Shown piece after piece: positions 7,276 to 14,886 of a stretch of 16,351 nucleotides of DNA. The stretch comes from Actinomycetota bacterium (GTDB lineage: Bacteria > Actinomycetota > Actinomycetes > Nanopelagicales > Nanopelagicaceae), in NCBI GenBank assembly GCA_009703165.1, contig WLGP01000003.1, forward strand, positions 1-16,351, read 5' to 3'. The notes under the pieces were generated by a model. The model made no database searches and was not told the DNA's origin. It saw nothing but the letters and a program-made list of their open reading frames with translations. Both the position numbers and the translations under genes were made by a program. Numbering within the stretch: the first letter of the stretch is position 1; each line of letters opens with the position of its first letter.

Positions 7276-7280
7276 GGAGG
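7276..7280 (+). promoter_or_regulatory. Strong ribosome binding site deciding the ferredoxin start
   Basis: GGAGG ends 6 bases before the GTG at 7287. The frame also has a TTG at 7281, directly against the GGAGG and so too close to be used. The site therefore fixes the start at 7287, giving the N-terminus MTYVIAQPC expected for the family. Confidence 0.8.
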
Positions 7281-7286
7281 TTGCTC

Positions 7287-7607
7287 GTGACATATGTGAT
7301 TGCCCAGCCATGTATCGATGTGAAAGATAAGTCATGCATCGAAGAGTGCCCAGTTGATTGCATCTACGAAGGTAACCGCATGCTCTACATCCAACCTGAT
7401 GAGTGCGTCGATTGCGGAGCGTGCGAACCAGTCTGTCCAGTAGAGGCTATCTACTACGAGGATGACGTTCCGGGCGAGTGGAAAGAATTTCCTAAGATTA
7501 ATACTGAGTTCTTTGTTGAACTTGGTTCACCAGGTGGAGCTGCAAAGGTCGGTCTGACAGATCACGACCATGCAGATGTGCTCGCCGTTGAGAAAAAAAC
7601 TTCCTGA
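7287..7607 (+). CDS. fdxA: 7Fe ferredoxin ([3Fe-4S][4Fe-4S])
   Basis: Small soluble electron carrier of 106 residues. The cysteines fit the 7Fe pattern: C9, C17 and C50 for the 3Fe cluster, C21, C40, C43 and C46 for the 4Fe cluster, with C25 as the extra non-ligand cysteine seen in this family. The motifs CIEECPVDC and CVDCGACEPVCP are clear, and the C-terminal extension (EWKEFPKINTEFF onward) is typical of actinobacterial FdxA/FdxC. The GTG start at 7287 is chosen by the GGAGG upstream. Ferredoxin followed by DapC is a conserved actinobacterial pair (Rv1177-Rv1178), and the genes overlap here. A TAGAAT at 7232-7237 might be a -10 box, but no matching -35 is seen. The electron partner is unknown. 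Confidence 0.95.
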   Translation: MTYVIAQPCIDVKDKSCIEECPVDCIYEGNRMLYIQPDECVDCGACEPVCPVEAIYYEDDVPGEWKEFPKINTEFFVELGSPGGAAKVGLTDHDHADVLAVEKKTS

Positions 7608-8664
7608 TTTCCCCTGGGATGCACTTGCTCCATATGGAGTAAAGGCGCGAAAGCACCCAGGAGGGATGATCGATCTCTCGCAAGGTACTCCTGTAGACCC
7701 AACCCCAGAATTTATTCAGAAGGTGTTGGCAGAGAGCGCAAATTCTCCGAGCTATCCAACAACTGCAGGTACACCTGACTTACAGGAAGCAATTCGTACC
7801 TGGGCCACAAGCCACCTTGGAATTACAGGTGAGTTCGATGTACTCCCACTTATTGGCTCTAAAGAGTTAGTTGCATGGCTGCCAACATTTTTGCAATCAC
7901 AGGTAGTTCTCTATCCACGCGTTGCATATCCAACTTATCTTGTTGGCGCGATGTTGGCGCAGGCGCAAGAAATTGCAGTTGATATCGATGCAGCATCGTG
8001 GCCGAAGGCAGATCTTGCTTGGGTTAATTCACCGGCAAACCCAACGGGTCGCGTGCACACAGATGCTGAGTATCGCGCAGTGATCGACTGGTCTCGTAAG
8101 AATCACTCGGTTGTGATTTCAGATGAGTGCTATCTGGAATTTGGCGATGGCGTAACGCCTACCTCAATCTTTAATTACACCGATGGCGATAACACCAACA
8201 TCCTTGCCGTGCACTCGCTATCCAAGCGTTCATCACTTGCAGGCTATCGCGCAGCCTTCATGGTCGGAGACCCTGCTCTCATCGCAGCTATTCGCGAGAT
8301 TAGAAAGCATGCCGGCATGATGGTTGCCTTACCTGTGCAGAAAGCGATGACGCAAGCACTCAAAGATGATGCACATGTTGCGCAGGCGCGTGCTCGATAT
8401 AACGCACGTCGTGCAACTCTCACACCCGCACTTATCGCCGCTGGTTTTCGCATCGATGATTCTGTTGCCGGCCTCTACTTATGGTGCACGCGCAATGAAG
8501 ATGCATGGGCTTCCGTTGACTGGCTTGCCGAACTCGGAATTCTTGCCACACCAGGCACCTTTTATGGTCCAGATGGAGCCAGCCACATTCGTATAGCTAT
8601 GACTGCCACCGATGCTGCGATTGCAGATGCAGCTTCACGCATCAATGCAGCAATCAAGGGATAA
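7588..8664 (+). CDS. dapC: Succinyldiaminopimelate aminotransferase, DapC type
   Basis: PLP-dependent class I/II aminotransferase, assigned to the diaminopimelate/lysine branch that feeds peptidoglycan. Counting from the TTG at 7588 (358 residues): LPDFPWDAL near the N-terminus and DLSQGTPVDP at 29-38 match actinobacterial DapC, NPTG at 151-154, SDECYLEF at 178-185 with D179 contacting the cofactor, SLSKRS at 210-215 with K213 as the Schiff-base lysine, and R335 in HIRIAMT binding the substrate carboxylate. The start is uncertain: ATGs at 7570 and 7576 are in frame, but none has a Shine-Dalgarno, and relatives begin only a few residues before LPxFPWD, which favours 7588. Any start lies inside fdxA, so translation depends on fdxA. 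The nucleotidyltransferase gene follows after 4 bases. Confidence 0.87.
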   Translation: MRKKLPDFPWDALAPYGVKARKHPGGMIDLSQGTPVDPTPEFIQKVLAESANSPSYPTTAGTPDLQEAIRTWATSHLGITGEFDVLPLIGSKELVAWLPTFLQSQVVLYPRVAYPTYLVGAMLAQAQEIAVDIDAASWPKADLAWVNSPANPTGRVHTDAEYRAVIDWSRKNHSVVISDECYLEFGDGVTPTSIFNYTDGDNTNILAVHSLSKRSSLAGYRAAFMVGDPALIAAIREIRKHAGMMVALPVQKAMTQALKDDAHVAQARARYNARRATLTPALIAAGFRIDDSVAGLYLWCTRNEDAWASVDWLAELGILATPGTFYGPDGASHIRIAMTATDAAIADAASRINAAIKG

Positions 8665-8668
8665 CGCA

Positions 8669-9634
8669 ATGACTGTTGGAATATTGCTTGTAGGCGGACG
8701 TGGCACTCGCTTGGGGCCAATCACCTCAGAGATTCCAAAGCCCATGCTTCCGATTGCTGGAAAACCAGTGACAGAGCATCAGATAATTGCAGCCCAACGT
8801 GCAGGAGTAACAACTTTAGTTCTTGCAACGTCATATCTCTCAGAGATATTTACTCCGTATTTTGGTGACGGTAGCAAGTGGGGGATTGATCTTCGTTATG
8901 CAGTCGAGAAAGAACCACTTGGTACTGGTGGCGCGATCGCTCATGCAGCAACACATTTAGATCAAGGATCTGCAGATGAGCCAGTTGTTATCTTTAACGG
9001 CGATGTCTTGAGCGGACATGATTTAGCAGCGCAAATTGCCTTTCATCAGAAGAAGAAGGCAGATGTCACTCTTCACCTGATTCAAGTTGAAGATGCCCGC
9101 GCCTTTGGTTGCGTGCCAACAGATGGCGATGGTCGCGTGGAAGCATTTCTTGAGAAGATGGAGAATCCTGTTACCAACTGGATTAACGCTGGCTGTTACG
9201 TCTTCTCGCGCGAGGTCATCAATGCAATTCCGAAAGAGAGAGTCGTCTCTGTCGAGCGTGAGACCTTCCCTTCCCTGATTGAAGATAAGGCAGATGTGTA
9301 TGGATACAAGGAAGCTGCGTATTGGTTGGATATTGGAACACCTACAGCGCTCTTTAAGGGAACGCGCGATTATGTGGCTGGTGATTTCATCGCAGCACCA
9401 ACTGCTGCTATCGATGCCACCGCGCGCATTACCGGTGGTTCATCAATCGGCGCCGGCACTGTGATCTCAGCTGGGGTTGCGATCGATAACTCAATCATCG
9501 GCGAGAATGTGGAGATCGGCCAGGGCGCACAGATCACGCGATCATTTATCGCATCCGGAAGCAAGGTCGAAGCTGATTCAGAACTTTTCGATCGATACAT
9601 CTCTGCCACTGAAGATCTTCCAATTATTTTTTAA
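8669..9634 (+). CDS. Sugar-1-phosphate nucleotidyltransferase (probable mannose-1-phosphate guanylyltransferase)
   Basis: Transfers a nucleotide to a sugar 1-phosphate; by homology to mycobacterial Rv3264c and by the presence of phosphomannomutase downstream, probably GTP plus mannose 1-phosphate to GDP-mannose. The 321 residues show the pyrophosphorylase loop GGRGTRLGPIT at 9-19, KPMLPIAGKP at 24-33, PLGTGGA at 83-89, and the metal aspartate in NGDV at 110-113. Hexapeptide repeats of a left-handed beta helix run from about 243 to 305. The ATG at 8669 is preceded by AAGGGA 7 or 8 bases away; a longer frame back to 8612 lies inside dapC and is rejected. Use of glucose or another sugar (RmlA/GalU-like) cannot be excluded. 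It may end at the GC-rich hairpin at 9706-9718. Confidence 0.85.
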   Translation: MTVGILLVGGRGTRLGPITSEIPKPMLPIAGKPVTEHQIIAAQRAGVTTLVLATSYLSEIFTPYFGDGSKWGIDLRYAVEKEPLGTGGAIAHAATHLDQGSADEPVVIFNGDVLSGHDLAAQIAFHQKKKADVTLHLIQVEDARAFGCVPTDGDGRVEAFLEKMENPVTNWINAGCYVFSREVINAIPKERVVSVERETFPSLIEDKADVYGYKEAAYWLDIGTPTALFKGTRDYVAGDFIAAPTAAIDATARITGGSSIGAGTVISAGVAIDNSIIGENVEIGQGAQITRSFIASGSKVEADSELFDRYISATEDLPIIF

Positions 9635-9666
9635 CCCACATTTGTCGATTTTTTAGCGTAATTAGC

Positions 9667-9681
9667 CTCACATATGGTGAG
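9667..9681. repeat. Inverted repeat CTCAC-N5-GTGAG
   Basis: Perfect 5-base arms at 9667-9671 and 9677-9681 around ATATG, about 40 bases upstream of the whiB -35 box. Size and position fit a binding site for a dimeric regulator. I do not recognise the consensus. Confidence 0.4.
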
Positions 9682-9702
9682 AAATGACCATTTTTCAACC
9701 CT

Positions 9703-9723
9703 CAACCCCGCCTCGGGGAGTTG
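9703..9723 (+). terminator. GC-rich hairpin between the nucleotidyltransferase gene and the whiB promoter
   Basis: CCCCG at 9706-9710 and CGGGG at 9714-9718 form a 5-bp stem with a CCT loop; CAA at 9703-9705 and TTG at 9721-9723 can extend it past a 2-base bulge. No T run follows on either strand, so it is not a classical intrinsic terminator, but U-less hairpins are thought to act in Actinobacteria. It overlaps the whiB -35 box and could instead be regulatory. Confidence 0.35.
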
Positions 9724-9749
9724 ACAGGAAGGGATTACAAGCGTGTAAT
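9721..9749 (+). promoter_or_regulatory. whiB promoter with operator over the -10 box
   Basis: TTGACA at 9721-9726, 17 bases, then TGTAAT at 9744-9749: a perfect -35 and a good -10 for the housekeeping sigma factor. This predicts a start near 9756 and a leader of about 58 bases. ATTACA (9734-9739), four bases, TGTAAT (9744-9749) is a perfect inverted repeat whose right arm is the -10 itself, so a protein bound there would block initiation. The regulator is unknown. Confidence 0.65.
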
Positions 9750-9762
9750 TCACTCCTAGCGA

Positions 9763-9788
9763 GCCCGAAAACCACTCTCGGTCCGGGC
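9763..9788 (+). other. Stem-loop in the whiB leader
   Basis: GCCCG at 9763-9767 pairs with CGGGC at 9784-9788 across a 16-base loop, inside the predicted leader and ending 11 bases before the Shine-Dalgarno GAGGAG at 9800-9805. It could affect translation or mRNA stability. Apart from this, the promoter and the repeats, I see nothing else in the 9635-9813 gap. Confidence 0.35.
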
Positions 9789-9813
9789 CCTAATGACTTG
9801 AGGAGATTAGCAA

Positions 9814-10122
9814 ATGCCAATCCGCCCAGAAGGAACCTCTACTGGCAAGCCATCAGCCCCCACTGCTGGACCAACTATCCAACTCGCCAACGGCGAAAAT
9901 ATGGAACTCTCCTGGCAAGAGCGCGCACTCTGCGCTCAGACAGATCCTGAAGCTTTCTTTCCTGAGAAGGGTGGCTCTACCCGCGAAGCAAAGCGCGTAT
10001 GCCTCTCATGCGATGTTCGTCAAGAGTGCCTTGAATATGCGCTGGCACATGATGAACGTTTTGGAATTTGGGGCGGACTCTCCGAACGCGAGCGTCGCCG
10101 TCTGAAGCGTCGCCCAGCGTAG
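9814..10122 (+). CDS. whiB: WhiB-family Fe-S transcriptional regulator (WhiB/WhiB2 type)
   Basis: Actinobacteria-only regulator that binds a [4Fe-4S] cluster and the housekeeping sigma factor; WhiB of Streptomyces (WhiB2 of mycobacteria) controls septation and late development together with WhiA. The 102 residues carry the four ligands C40, C63, C66 and C72, the signature GIWGG at 84-88, and a basic C-terminal DNA-binding tail (ERERRRLKRR). ALCAQTDPEAFFPEKGG at 38-54 is close to the WhiB/WhiB2 subgroup. The ATG at 9814 has GAGGAG 8 bases upstream; a shorter start at M30 has no such site. The first 29 residues are low-complexity and variable. In mycobacteria whiB2 also lies near manB and the sugar nucleotidyltransferase gene, supporting the subgroup. 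A candidate operator overlaps its promoter. Confidence 0.95.
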   Translation: MPIRPEGTSTGKPSAPTAGPTIQLANGENMELSWQERALCAQTDPEAFFPEKGGSTREAKRVCLSCDVRQECLEYALAHDERFGIWGGLSERERRRLKRRPA

Positions 10123-10125
10123 GCA

Positions 10126-13100
10126 ATGTCTCTACATCGCGTCAGCGCGATCCTCGTTGTCCATGATGGAGCAACGTGGTTACCTGAAGTCGTTGCCTCG
10201 CTAGCATCACAGACGCGGGCAATTGATCAGATAGTTGCAGTTGATACTGGATCTATAGATTCATCTGCAAAGTTACTTAAAGGCGCTCGCATTCCAGTTC
10301 TTACAATGCCGCGCGATACCGGTTTTGGTGCTGCAGTTGCATCTGCAGTTGAGAAACTTCCACCAGTATCTGCAGGTGAATGGTTATGGATTCTCCATGA
10401 TGATTGCGCTCCAGATCCCAATGCTCTTGAAGCGTTACTTGCAGCAATAGAAGATCGCCCCAATGTTGTACTTGCAGGGCCAAAACTTCTTGGCTGGCAC
10501 GATCGCACCCATTTACTTGAAATTGGAATTAGCATCGCAACCAACGGTGCCCGATGGACCGGTCTTGAAGAATCTGAGTATGACCAAGGACAGCACGATG
10601 GAATCGCAGATGTACTTGCTGTAAGTACCGCAGGTGCGCTGATTCGCCGAGATGTTTTTGAAGAGCTCGGTGGCTTTGATCAGAACCTAGAACTCTTCCG
10701 CGATGATGTTGATTTTGGCTGGCGAGTCCATGCTGCCGGACATGCAGCAATCGTGGTTACCGATGCGATCGCTTATCACGCACAGGCCTCGGCTACCGAG
10801 CGTCGTGATGTTGATGTGAAAGGCGCACTTCTCAAGCGCCCTCTTCTCTTAGATCGACAAAATGCCGCCTACGTCCTCTTGGCAAATGCGACATGGTGGC
10901 TACTGCCACTTCTGACTGTGCAACTCTTTGGATCAGCTCTCATCCGCGCTGCGGGATACCTCTTTGCCAAACTTCCGGGATATGCAGCAGATGAAATTTT
11001 GGCGATCGGTTCATTGGTGGTTAAACCTGGTGAACTACTCAAGGCGCGCAAAGATAGAAAAGCTACACGATTGGTATCTGCTCGAGTTGTCTCAGATTTC
11101 ATTCCATCTCGCGGCCGCCAGTTAAGACTTGCATTCGATAGAGCATTTGCTGCAGTTCGCGACTTTATTCTCAAACCAACTGAGCAATCGGTACTCGATG
11201 AATCTCTCTTAGATCTTCCAACCGAGAGCGAGTTAGAGGAAGAGGATTTACTAACGCCGGTCACAACGCGAAAGTGGAGTTCACTCTTCCGTAAACCATT
11301 TGTTGTAGCCATGATCTTCCTTGTCGTTCTCACGCTGATCTGGTCGCGTAATCGCATTGGCGCAGTTTCAGGCGGAACTCTGGCTCCGTCACCATCTGGA
11401 GCCAGAGATTTATGGGAGTTCTACTTCTCACCATGGCACCAAGTCGGCCTTGGAAGTAAGAGCGCATCACCGTTATGGATTCCAGTAATCGCACTGGCAT
11501 CCCTCATTACCTTGGGCAACGTCTCGGCGCTCATCTCACTATTTTTTATCGCAGCCCCTGTCTTTCTCTTTCTCTCTTCCCACCATATGGTCAAGCAGGT
11601 CAGCGACAATCGCTTCATCACCGTCTCTGCAGCCCTGCTCTATGCGATTTCACCGATTTCAATTTCGGCAATTAACTCAGGGCGCATCGGCATAGTTGTT
11701 CTCCTGATTATCGCCCCATTCCTTGTGGTGACAGCGTTGCAGTGGCGCGAGATTGAAAGCTTTAGTGTGCGAAAAATTTCTGCACTCTCTCTCCTTTTGG
11801 CACTGACCTTCTCTTTCGCTCCAACTTTCTTTATCGCTCTCTTTATCCTCACAGGCGCCGCGCTCGTCTCAGATTTCCTCGATCTTCGTCGAGATTCCAA
11901 TCAGCCACTCTTTATCGCTCGCTTGATCCGACGGAGCGTTCTGCTGATCTCTCCACTTGCTCTGACCATTCCTTGGAGCCTTGAAATCATCAGCTCTCCA
12001 CATAAGTTCTTCCTTGATATTGGATTGATCTCAGCAGGTGCTGGCCCAAACCTTGCCTTCATCGCTAACCCTGGTGGCGCAGGATCACTTCCATGGTGGC
12101 TCATAAGCCCAGTGCTGATTGTTCTTGCAATCGCTCTGTTCTCGATCACTCAGGCGCGTCAGGTAGCAACGATCGGTGGAGCGCTCTTATGTGTTGGAAC
12201 GTTCGCTGCAACATTTACGATTACCGGCAAAGGAACAAGCACTCCTAACTATATGTATTCGGGAGTCTTTATTGCTTTGGCAACAGTTACCGCTGTCTAC
12301 TCAGCCGTGTTGATGTTGGATAAGGTGCGCGAACGATTGATTTCAACCCATATCAATTATCGCCACTTCTCTGTGTCGGCTCTCGTTATTGTCTCTGCAC
12401 TCTATGCAGTCACATCTACTGGCTGGATTGCAACTCAGGCAGATAAATCCCCACTGCAATCTTCACAAGGTGAAGTCTTGCCTCCCTATTTAGCGATTGA
12501 GACTCAATCAAAGACGCTCGTTCTCAGGGAGCGTTTAGTTGGCACAACTCCATCTTTGAATTACTACATTGCGCGAGGAAGTGATGTCTCCTTGGGAGAT
12601 GCCGACGTAGCCCCGTCGGAAGTACCAGAGATTGCAACAGCGGTTACAGGTCTTGCCGATGGCAGCGGCATCACAAGCAGCAAGACATTTGCTAGTTATG
12701 GAATTACATACATCTTCCTGAAGGCTCCAACTCAGGGAACCTTGGTGCAGACCATTGATGGATTGGGTGGATTTACTCGCGCATCGTCAACATCTGCAGG
12801 AATCGTCTGGAAGGTATCAGGTGCGACAGGAAATCTCATTCTCACCGATGCAAGTGGAAAGACATCGCTCTTGCAACCAACATCGGTAGCAGATGAATAT
12901 ATGGTGACAACTCCAGGTGTTGTAACTCTGACTGAGAGTTACAGCGGAAGTTGGCACCTCGTTCAAAATGGTGAACGCCTGACTCGCATCAAGAGCGAAC
13001 TCTCGCTGCCGCAATTCTCGGTTGAGGTAGCTGGACCTGTTCTCTTAATCCACGATGGATCTGTGCGAAGAGGGTGGGTCTCACTCCATGTCATTGTCCT

Positions 13101-13173
13101 TCTAGTCTTTATCCTCTTTGCAGCACCTAGCGGTCGCCGCAAGCGCGAGATATCTGAAAAGGAGCTCGCATGA
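10126..13173 (+). CDS. Large membrane glycosyltransferase (GT2 domain + multi-pass membrane domain)
   Basis: A 1015-residue envelope enzyme. Residues 1-230 form a GT-A family 2 domain: VVHDGATWL at 11-19, a conserved aspartate at 40, the DxD-like HDD at 91-93 and the acceptor-side motif FRDDVDFGWR at 191-200. Hydrophobic helices follow at about 247-275, then a charged cytoplasmic stretch (305-388) with acidic run ELEEED at 369-373 region, then many membrane helices from 391 to about 770, a mostly polar domain presumably outside (about 775-980), and a last helix near 985-1003 with a basic tail. It starts 3 bases after the whiB stop and overlaps DUF5719 by ATGA. Proteins of this design follow whiB in other Actinobacteria. 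The donor may be GDP-mannose or a polyprenyl sugar, given the gene neighbours; acceptor unknown. Confidence 0.85.
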   Translation: MSLHRVSAILVVHDGATWLPEVVASLASQTRAIDQIVAVDTGSIDSSAKLLKGARIPVLTMPRDTGFGAAVASAVEKLPPVSAGEWLWILHDDCAPDPNALEALLAAIEDRPNVVLAGPKLLGWHDRTHLLEIGISIATNGARWTGLEESEYDQGQHDGIADVLAVSTAGALIRRDVFEELGGFDQNLELFRDDVDFGWRVHAAGHAAIVVTDAIAYHAQASATERRDVDVKGALLKRPLLLDRQNAAYVLLANATWWLLPLLTVQLFGSALIRAAGYLFAKLPGYAADEILAIGSLVVKPGELLKARKDRKATRLVSARVVSDFIPSRGRQLRLAFDRAFAAVRDFILKPTEQSVLDESLLDLPTESELEEEDLLTPVTTRKWSSLFRKPFVVAMIFLVVLTLIWSRNRIGAVSGGTLAPSPSGARDLWEFYFSPWHQVGLGSKSASPLWIPVIALASLITLGNVSALISLFFIAAPVFLFLSSHHMVKQVSDNRFITVSAALLYAISPISISAINSGRIGIVVLLIIAPFLVVTALQWREIESFSVRKISALSLLLALTFSFAPTFFIALFILTGAALVSDFLDLRRDSNQPLFIARLIRRSVLLISPLALTIPWSLEIISSPHKFFLDIGLISAGAGPNLAFIANPGGAGSLPWWLISPVLIVLAIALFSITQARQVATIGGALLCVGTFAATFTITGKGTSTPNYMYSGVFIALATVTAVYSAVLMLDKVRERLISTHINYRHFSVSALVIVSALYAVTSTGWIATQADKSPLQSSQGEVLPPYLAIETQSKTLVLRERLVGTTPSLNYYIARGSDVSLGDADVAPSEVPEIATAVTGLADGSGITSSKTFASYGITYIFLKAPTQGTLVQTIDGLGGFTRASSTSAGIVWKVSGATGNLILTDASGKTSLLQPTSVADEYMVTTPGVVTLTESYSGSWHLVQNGERLTRIKSELSLPQFSVEVAGPVLLIHDGSVRRGWVSLHVIVLLVFILFAAPSGRRKREISEKELA

Positions 13174-14471
13174 AATTCAAACGTCCACTGGTGATTGTTG
13201 GAATAGTTACCGCAACTCTTCTAGTCAGCAATCTCACCCAAGTTGCCGTGACAAATAATGGCTTCTCTGAAAATTACCCGCCTGTTGTCTGCCCTGCTAC
13301 TCCTTCGGGGGAGAGCAGCGCAGTTTCGGTTCCATCGACTCAGACAGGTTCACGAGTACTGGGTAAGAAGACCACTCTCTTTAAGCCAACTCGCACACTT
13401 CGTTTCATGCAGAGCTCTGCTCCAACTATTTTAGATACAAAGAATATGACTGCACCTGTCTGGCAGATTAAGAGAGGGGTGTGGGCTGGCGCGACACTTT
13501 GTTCTGCTCCTTCGATTTCACAATGGTTTGTTGGCGGCGCAGCAGATGTCACAAGTAAGGGCAAGTTACTGATCGTCAATAGTGGACTCAGTGATGCCAT
13601 TGTTGATGTTGAAATTTGGAGCGAGTCAGGAATCCGCCCACCAAAAGTTCTCACGCTGAAGGCAAATTCATCATTAGTGCAGAACCTAGATTCACTTGAT
13701 CCAGGTTCAAAGCGAATTGCGCTACACATTGCACCGCGTTCGGGTCGCATCAATGCCTTCTTGGTAGATGAGAGAGGGCGCGGATTGCAATCCCTCGGTG
13801 GAGATATGGTTAATGCTTCATCTGATCCAACGAAAGAGATTGTGATCCCAGCAGTACCTCATATGAAACGTTCTGGAAGAACTCTTGGGCACACACTTCG
13901 AATTCTGGCCCCCGGTGATGTAGATGCTCGTATTTCAGTTCAGCTCAACTCAACTAAAGGATCATTTATTCCAGTTGGCTTTGATGATCGAATTGTGAAG
14001 GCGGGTATCGTCACTGAGATTGCTCTCAATCCTCAGCTCGTACCGAGCATCTTTGCTCTGAAAATCTCATCAGATCGTCCGATAGTGGCCTCTGTCTATT
14101 CACCAACCTACGCCCAATCAAAATCTGATTTTGTCTGGAGTACATCGGCCACCGAGATGAAGCCGTACTCTCTTGCCGTGAGCGGCCTAGCCCCACAGTT
14201 GGTCTTTTCAGGAGAGAAGATTTCGGTTGGTCTTTCAATTCTCTCCACCAATAAGAAAGAGAAGAAGGTCACTGTCAACGGTGAAGGAATAGTTACCTTT
14301 AAAGTCCCAGAGAATGCGCGGACCGTTCACTTCGCTAAGGTCAGTGGCGACACCTATGGCGGTGCTCTCATTGCTACTCAAAGTGGTTATGGCTTCTTCC
14401 CACTGATCCCAGGTAGCGAACTCACACGTGCGCTACTTCCTACCGCCAATATCCGTGTCTTAAATCCATAG
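13170..14471 (+). CDS. DUF5719 family exported/membrane-anchored protein
   Basis: A 433-residue protein with a positively charged start (MKFKR), one hydrophobic segment at about 7-27 acting as signal anchor or uncleaved signal, and a long beta-rich exterior part with no further membrane helix. Only two cysteines are present, C41 and C111, both on the outer side and well placed for one disulfide. It matches the place and style of DUF5719 proteins, which follow the large glycosyltransferase in Actinobacteria; the function is unknown. The ATG at 13170 overlaps the glycosyltransferase TGA and has AAGGAG 5 bases upstream. The constant pairing suggests that it assists or scaffolds the glycosyltransferase's outer domain, which is inference. 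Confidence 0.75.
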   Translation: MKFKRPLVIVGIVTATLLVSNLTQVAVTNNGFSENYPPVVCPATPSGESSAVSVPSTQTGSRVLGKKTTLFKPTRTLRFMQSSAPTILDTKNMTAPVWQIKRGVWAGATLCSAPSISQWFVGGAADVTSKGKLLIVNSGLSDAIVDVEIWSESGIRPPKVLTLKANSSLVQNLDSLDPGSKRIALHIAPRSGRINAFLVDERGRGLQSLGGDMVNASSDPTKEIVIPAVPHMKRSGRTLGHTLRILAPGDVDARISVQLNSTKGSFIPVGFDDRIVKAGIVTEIALNPQLVPSIFALKISSDRPIVASVYSPTYAQSKSDFVWSTSATEMKPYSLAVSGLAPQLVFSGEKISVGLSILSTNKKEKKVTVNGEGIVTFKVPENARTVHFAKVSGDTYGGALIATQSGYGFFPLIPGSELTRALLPTANIRVLNP

Positions 14472-14487
14472 CCAACGACCTTCCCAC

Positions 14488-14493
14488 TAATCT
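14488..14493 (+). promoter_or_regulatory. Putative -10 box for leaderless DUF3499 mRNA
   Basis: TAATCT ends 7 bases before the DUF3499 ATG in a 29-base pyrimidine-rich gap with no Shine-Dalgarno. No -35 box is clear. It would allow DUF3499 and manB to be transcribed apart from the upstream genes. Confidence 0.33.
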
Positions 14494-14500
14494 TCTATCT

Positions 14501-14878
14501 ATGAGTTCAGCAGTACGAACAGGTAGAGGGTGCTCTCGCGCAACGTGTCGCGCGATGGCAACGATGACCCTTACCTATATCTATGCTGACTCCACAGCCG
14601 TGCTTGGACCATTGGCAACCTTTGCAGAACCACATGCCTACGACCTCTGCGAATTTCATGCTCGCAAACTTACGGTTCCTAATGGATGGTCTGTCTTAAA
14701 GGAAGAGATCTCACAATCTGGTTCAGGGCCAACCGATGATGACCTCATGGCTATTGCAGATGCCGTGCGTGAGGCAGCGGCTTCAACTCCACAGGTAGTT
14801 GGCCAATCTTCAGAAGTTTCACAGAGCGCACCACAGATTGGTGTCCGTCGCGGCCACCTTCGCGCAGTTCCTAATTAA
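14501..14878 (+). CDS. DUF3499 family protein, likely metal-binding
   Basis: A 125-residue protein whose first 65 residues match the actinobacterial DUF3499 family (Rv3258c-like), function unknown. Seen: CSRATC at 11-16, the hallmark LTYIYADSTAVLGPLATFAEPH at roughly 24-45, then LCEFH at 49-53. C11, C16, C50 and H53 could hold one zinc ion; this is inferred from spacing. The tail (about 75-125) is variable, Ser/Gln-rich, and ends in a basic patch (GVRRGHLRAVP) as in relatives. Its position between whiB and manB is conserved in mycobacteria too. The ATG at 14501 has no Shine-Dalgarno, so it may be read from a leaderless transcript or by coupling to DUF5719, 29 bases upstream. Confidence 0.88.
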   Translation: MSSAVRTGRGCSRATCRAMATMTLTYIYADSTAVLGPLATFAEPHAYDLCEFHARKLTVPNGWSVLKEEISQSGSGPTDDDLMAIADAVREAAASTPQVVGQSSEVSQSAPQIGVRRGHLRAVPN

Positions 14879-14886
14879 GGAAGTTC

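Noticed and set aside
9684..9950. 88-residue plus-strand open frame before and into whiB
   Set aside because: It starts upstream of the whiB promoter, reads whiB in another frame, and has no Shine-Dalgarno or family features.
10869..11357. 162-residue minus-strand open frame
   Set aside because: It lies wholly inside the glycosyltransferase gene, has Ser/Arg-rich composition typical of a shadow frame, and has no family signature or promoter.
13340..13753. 137-residue minus-strand open frame
   Set aside because: Antisense shadow of DUF5719 with no recognisable motif.
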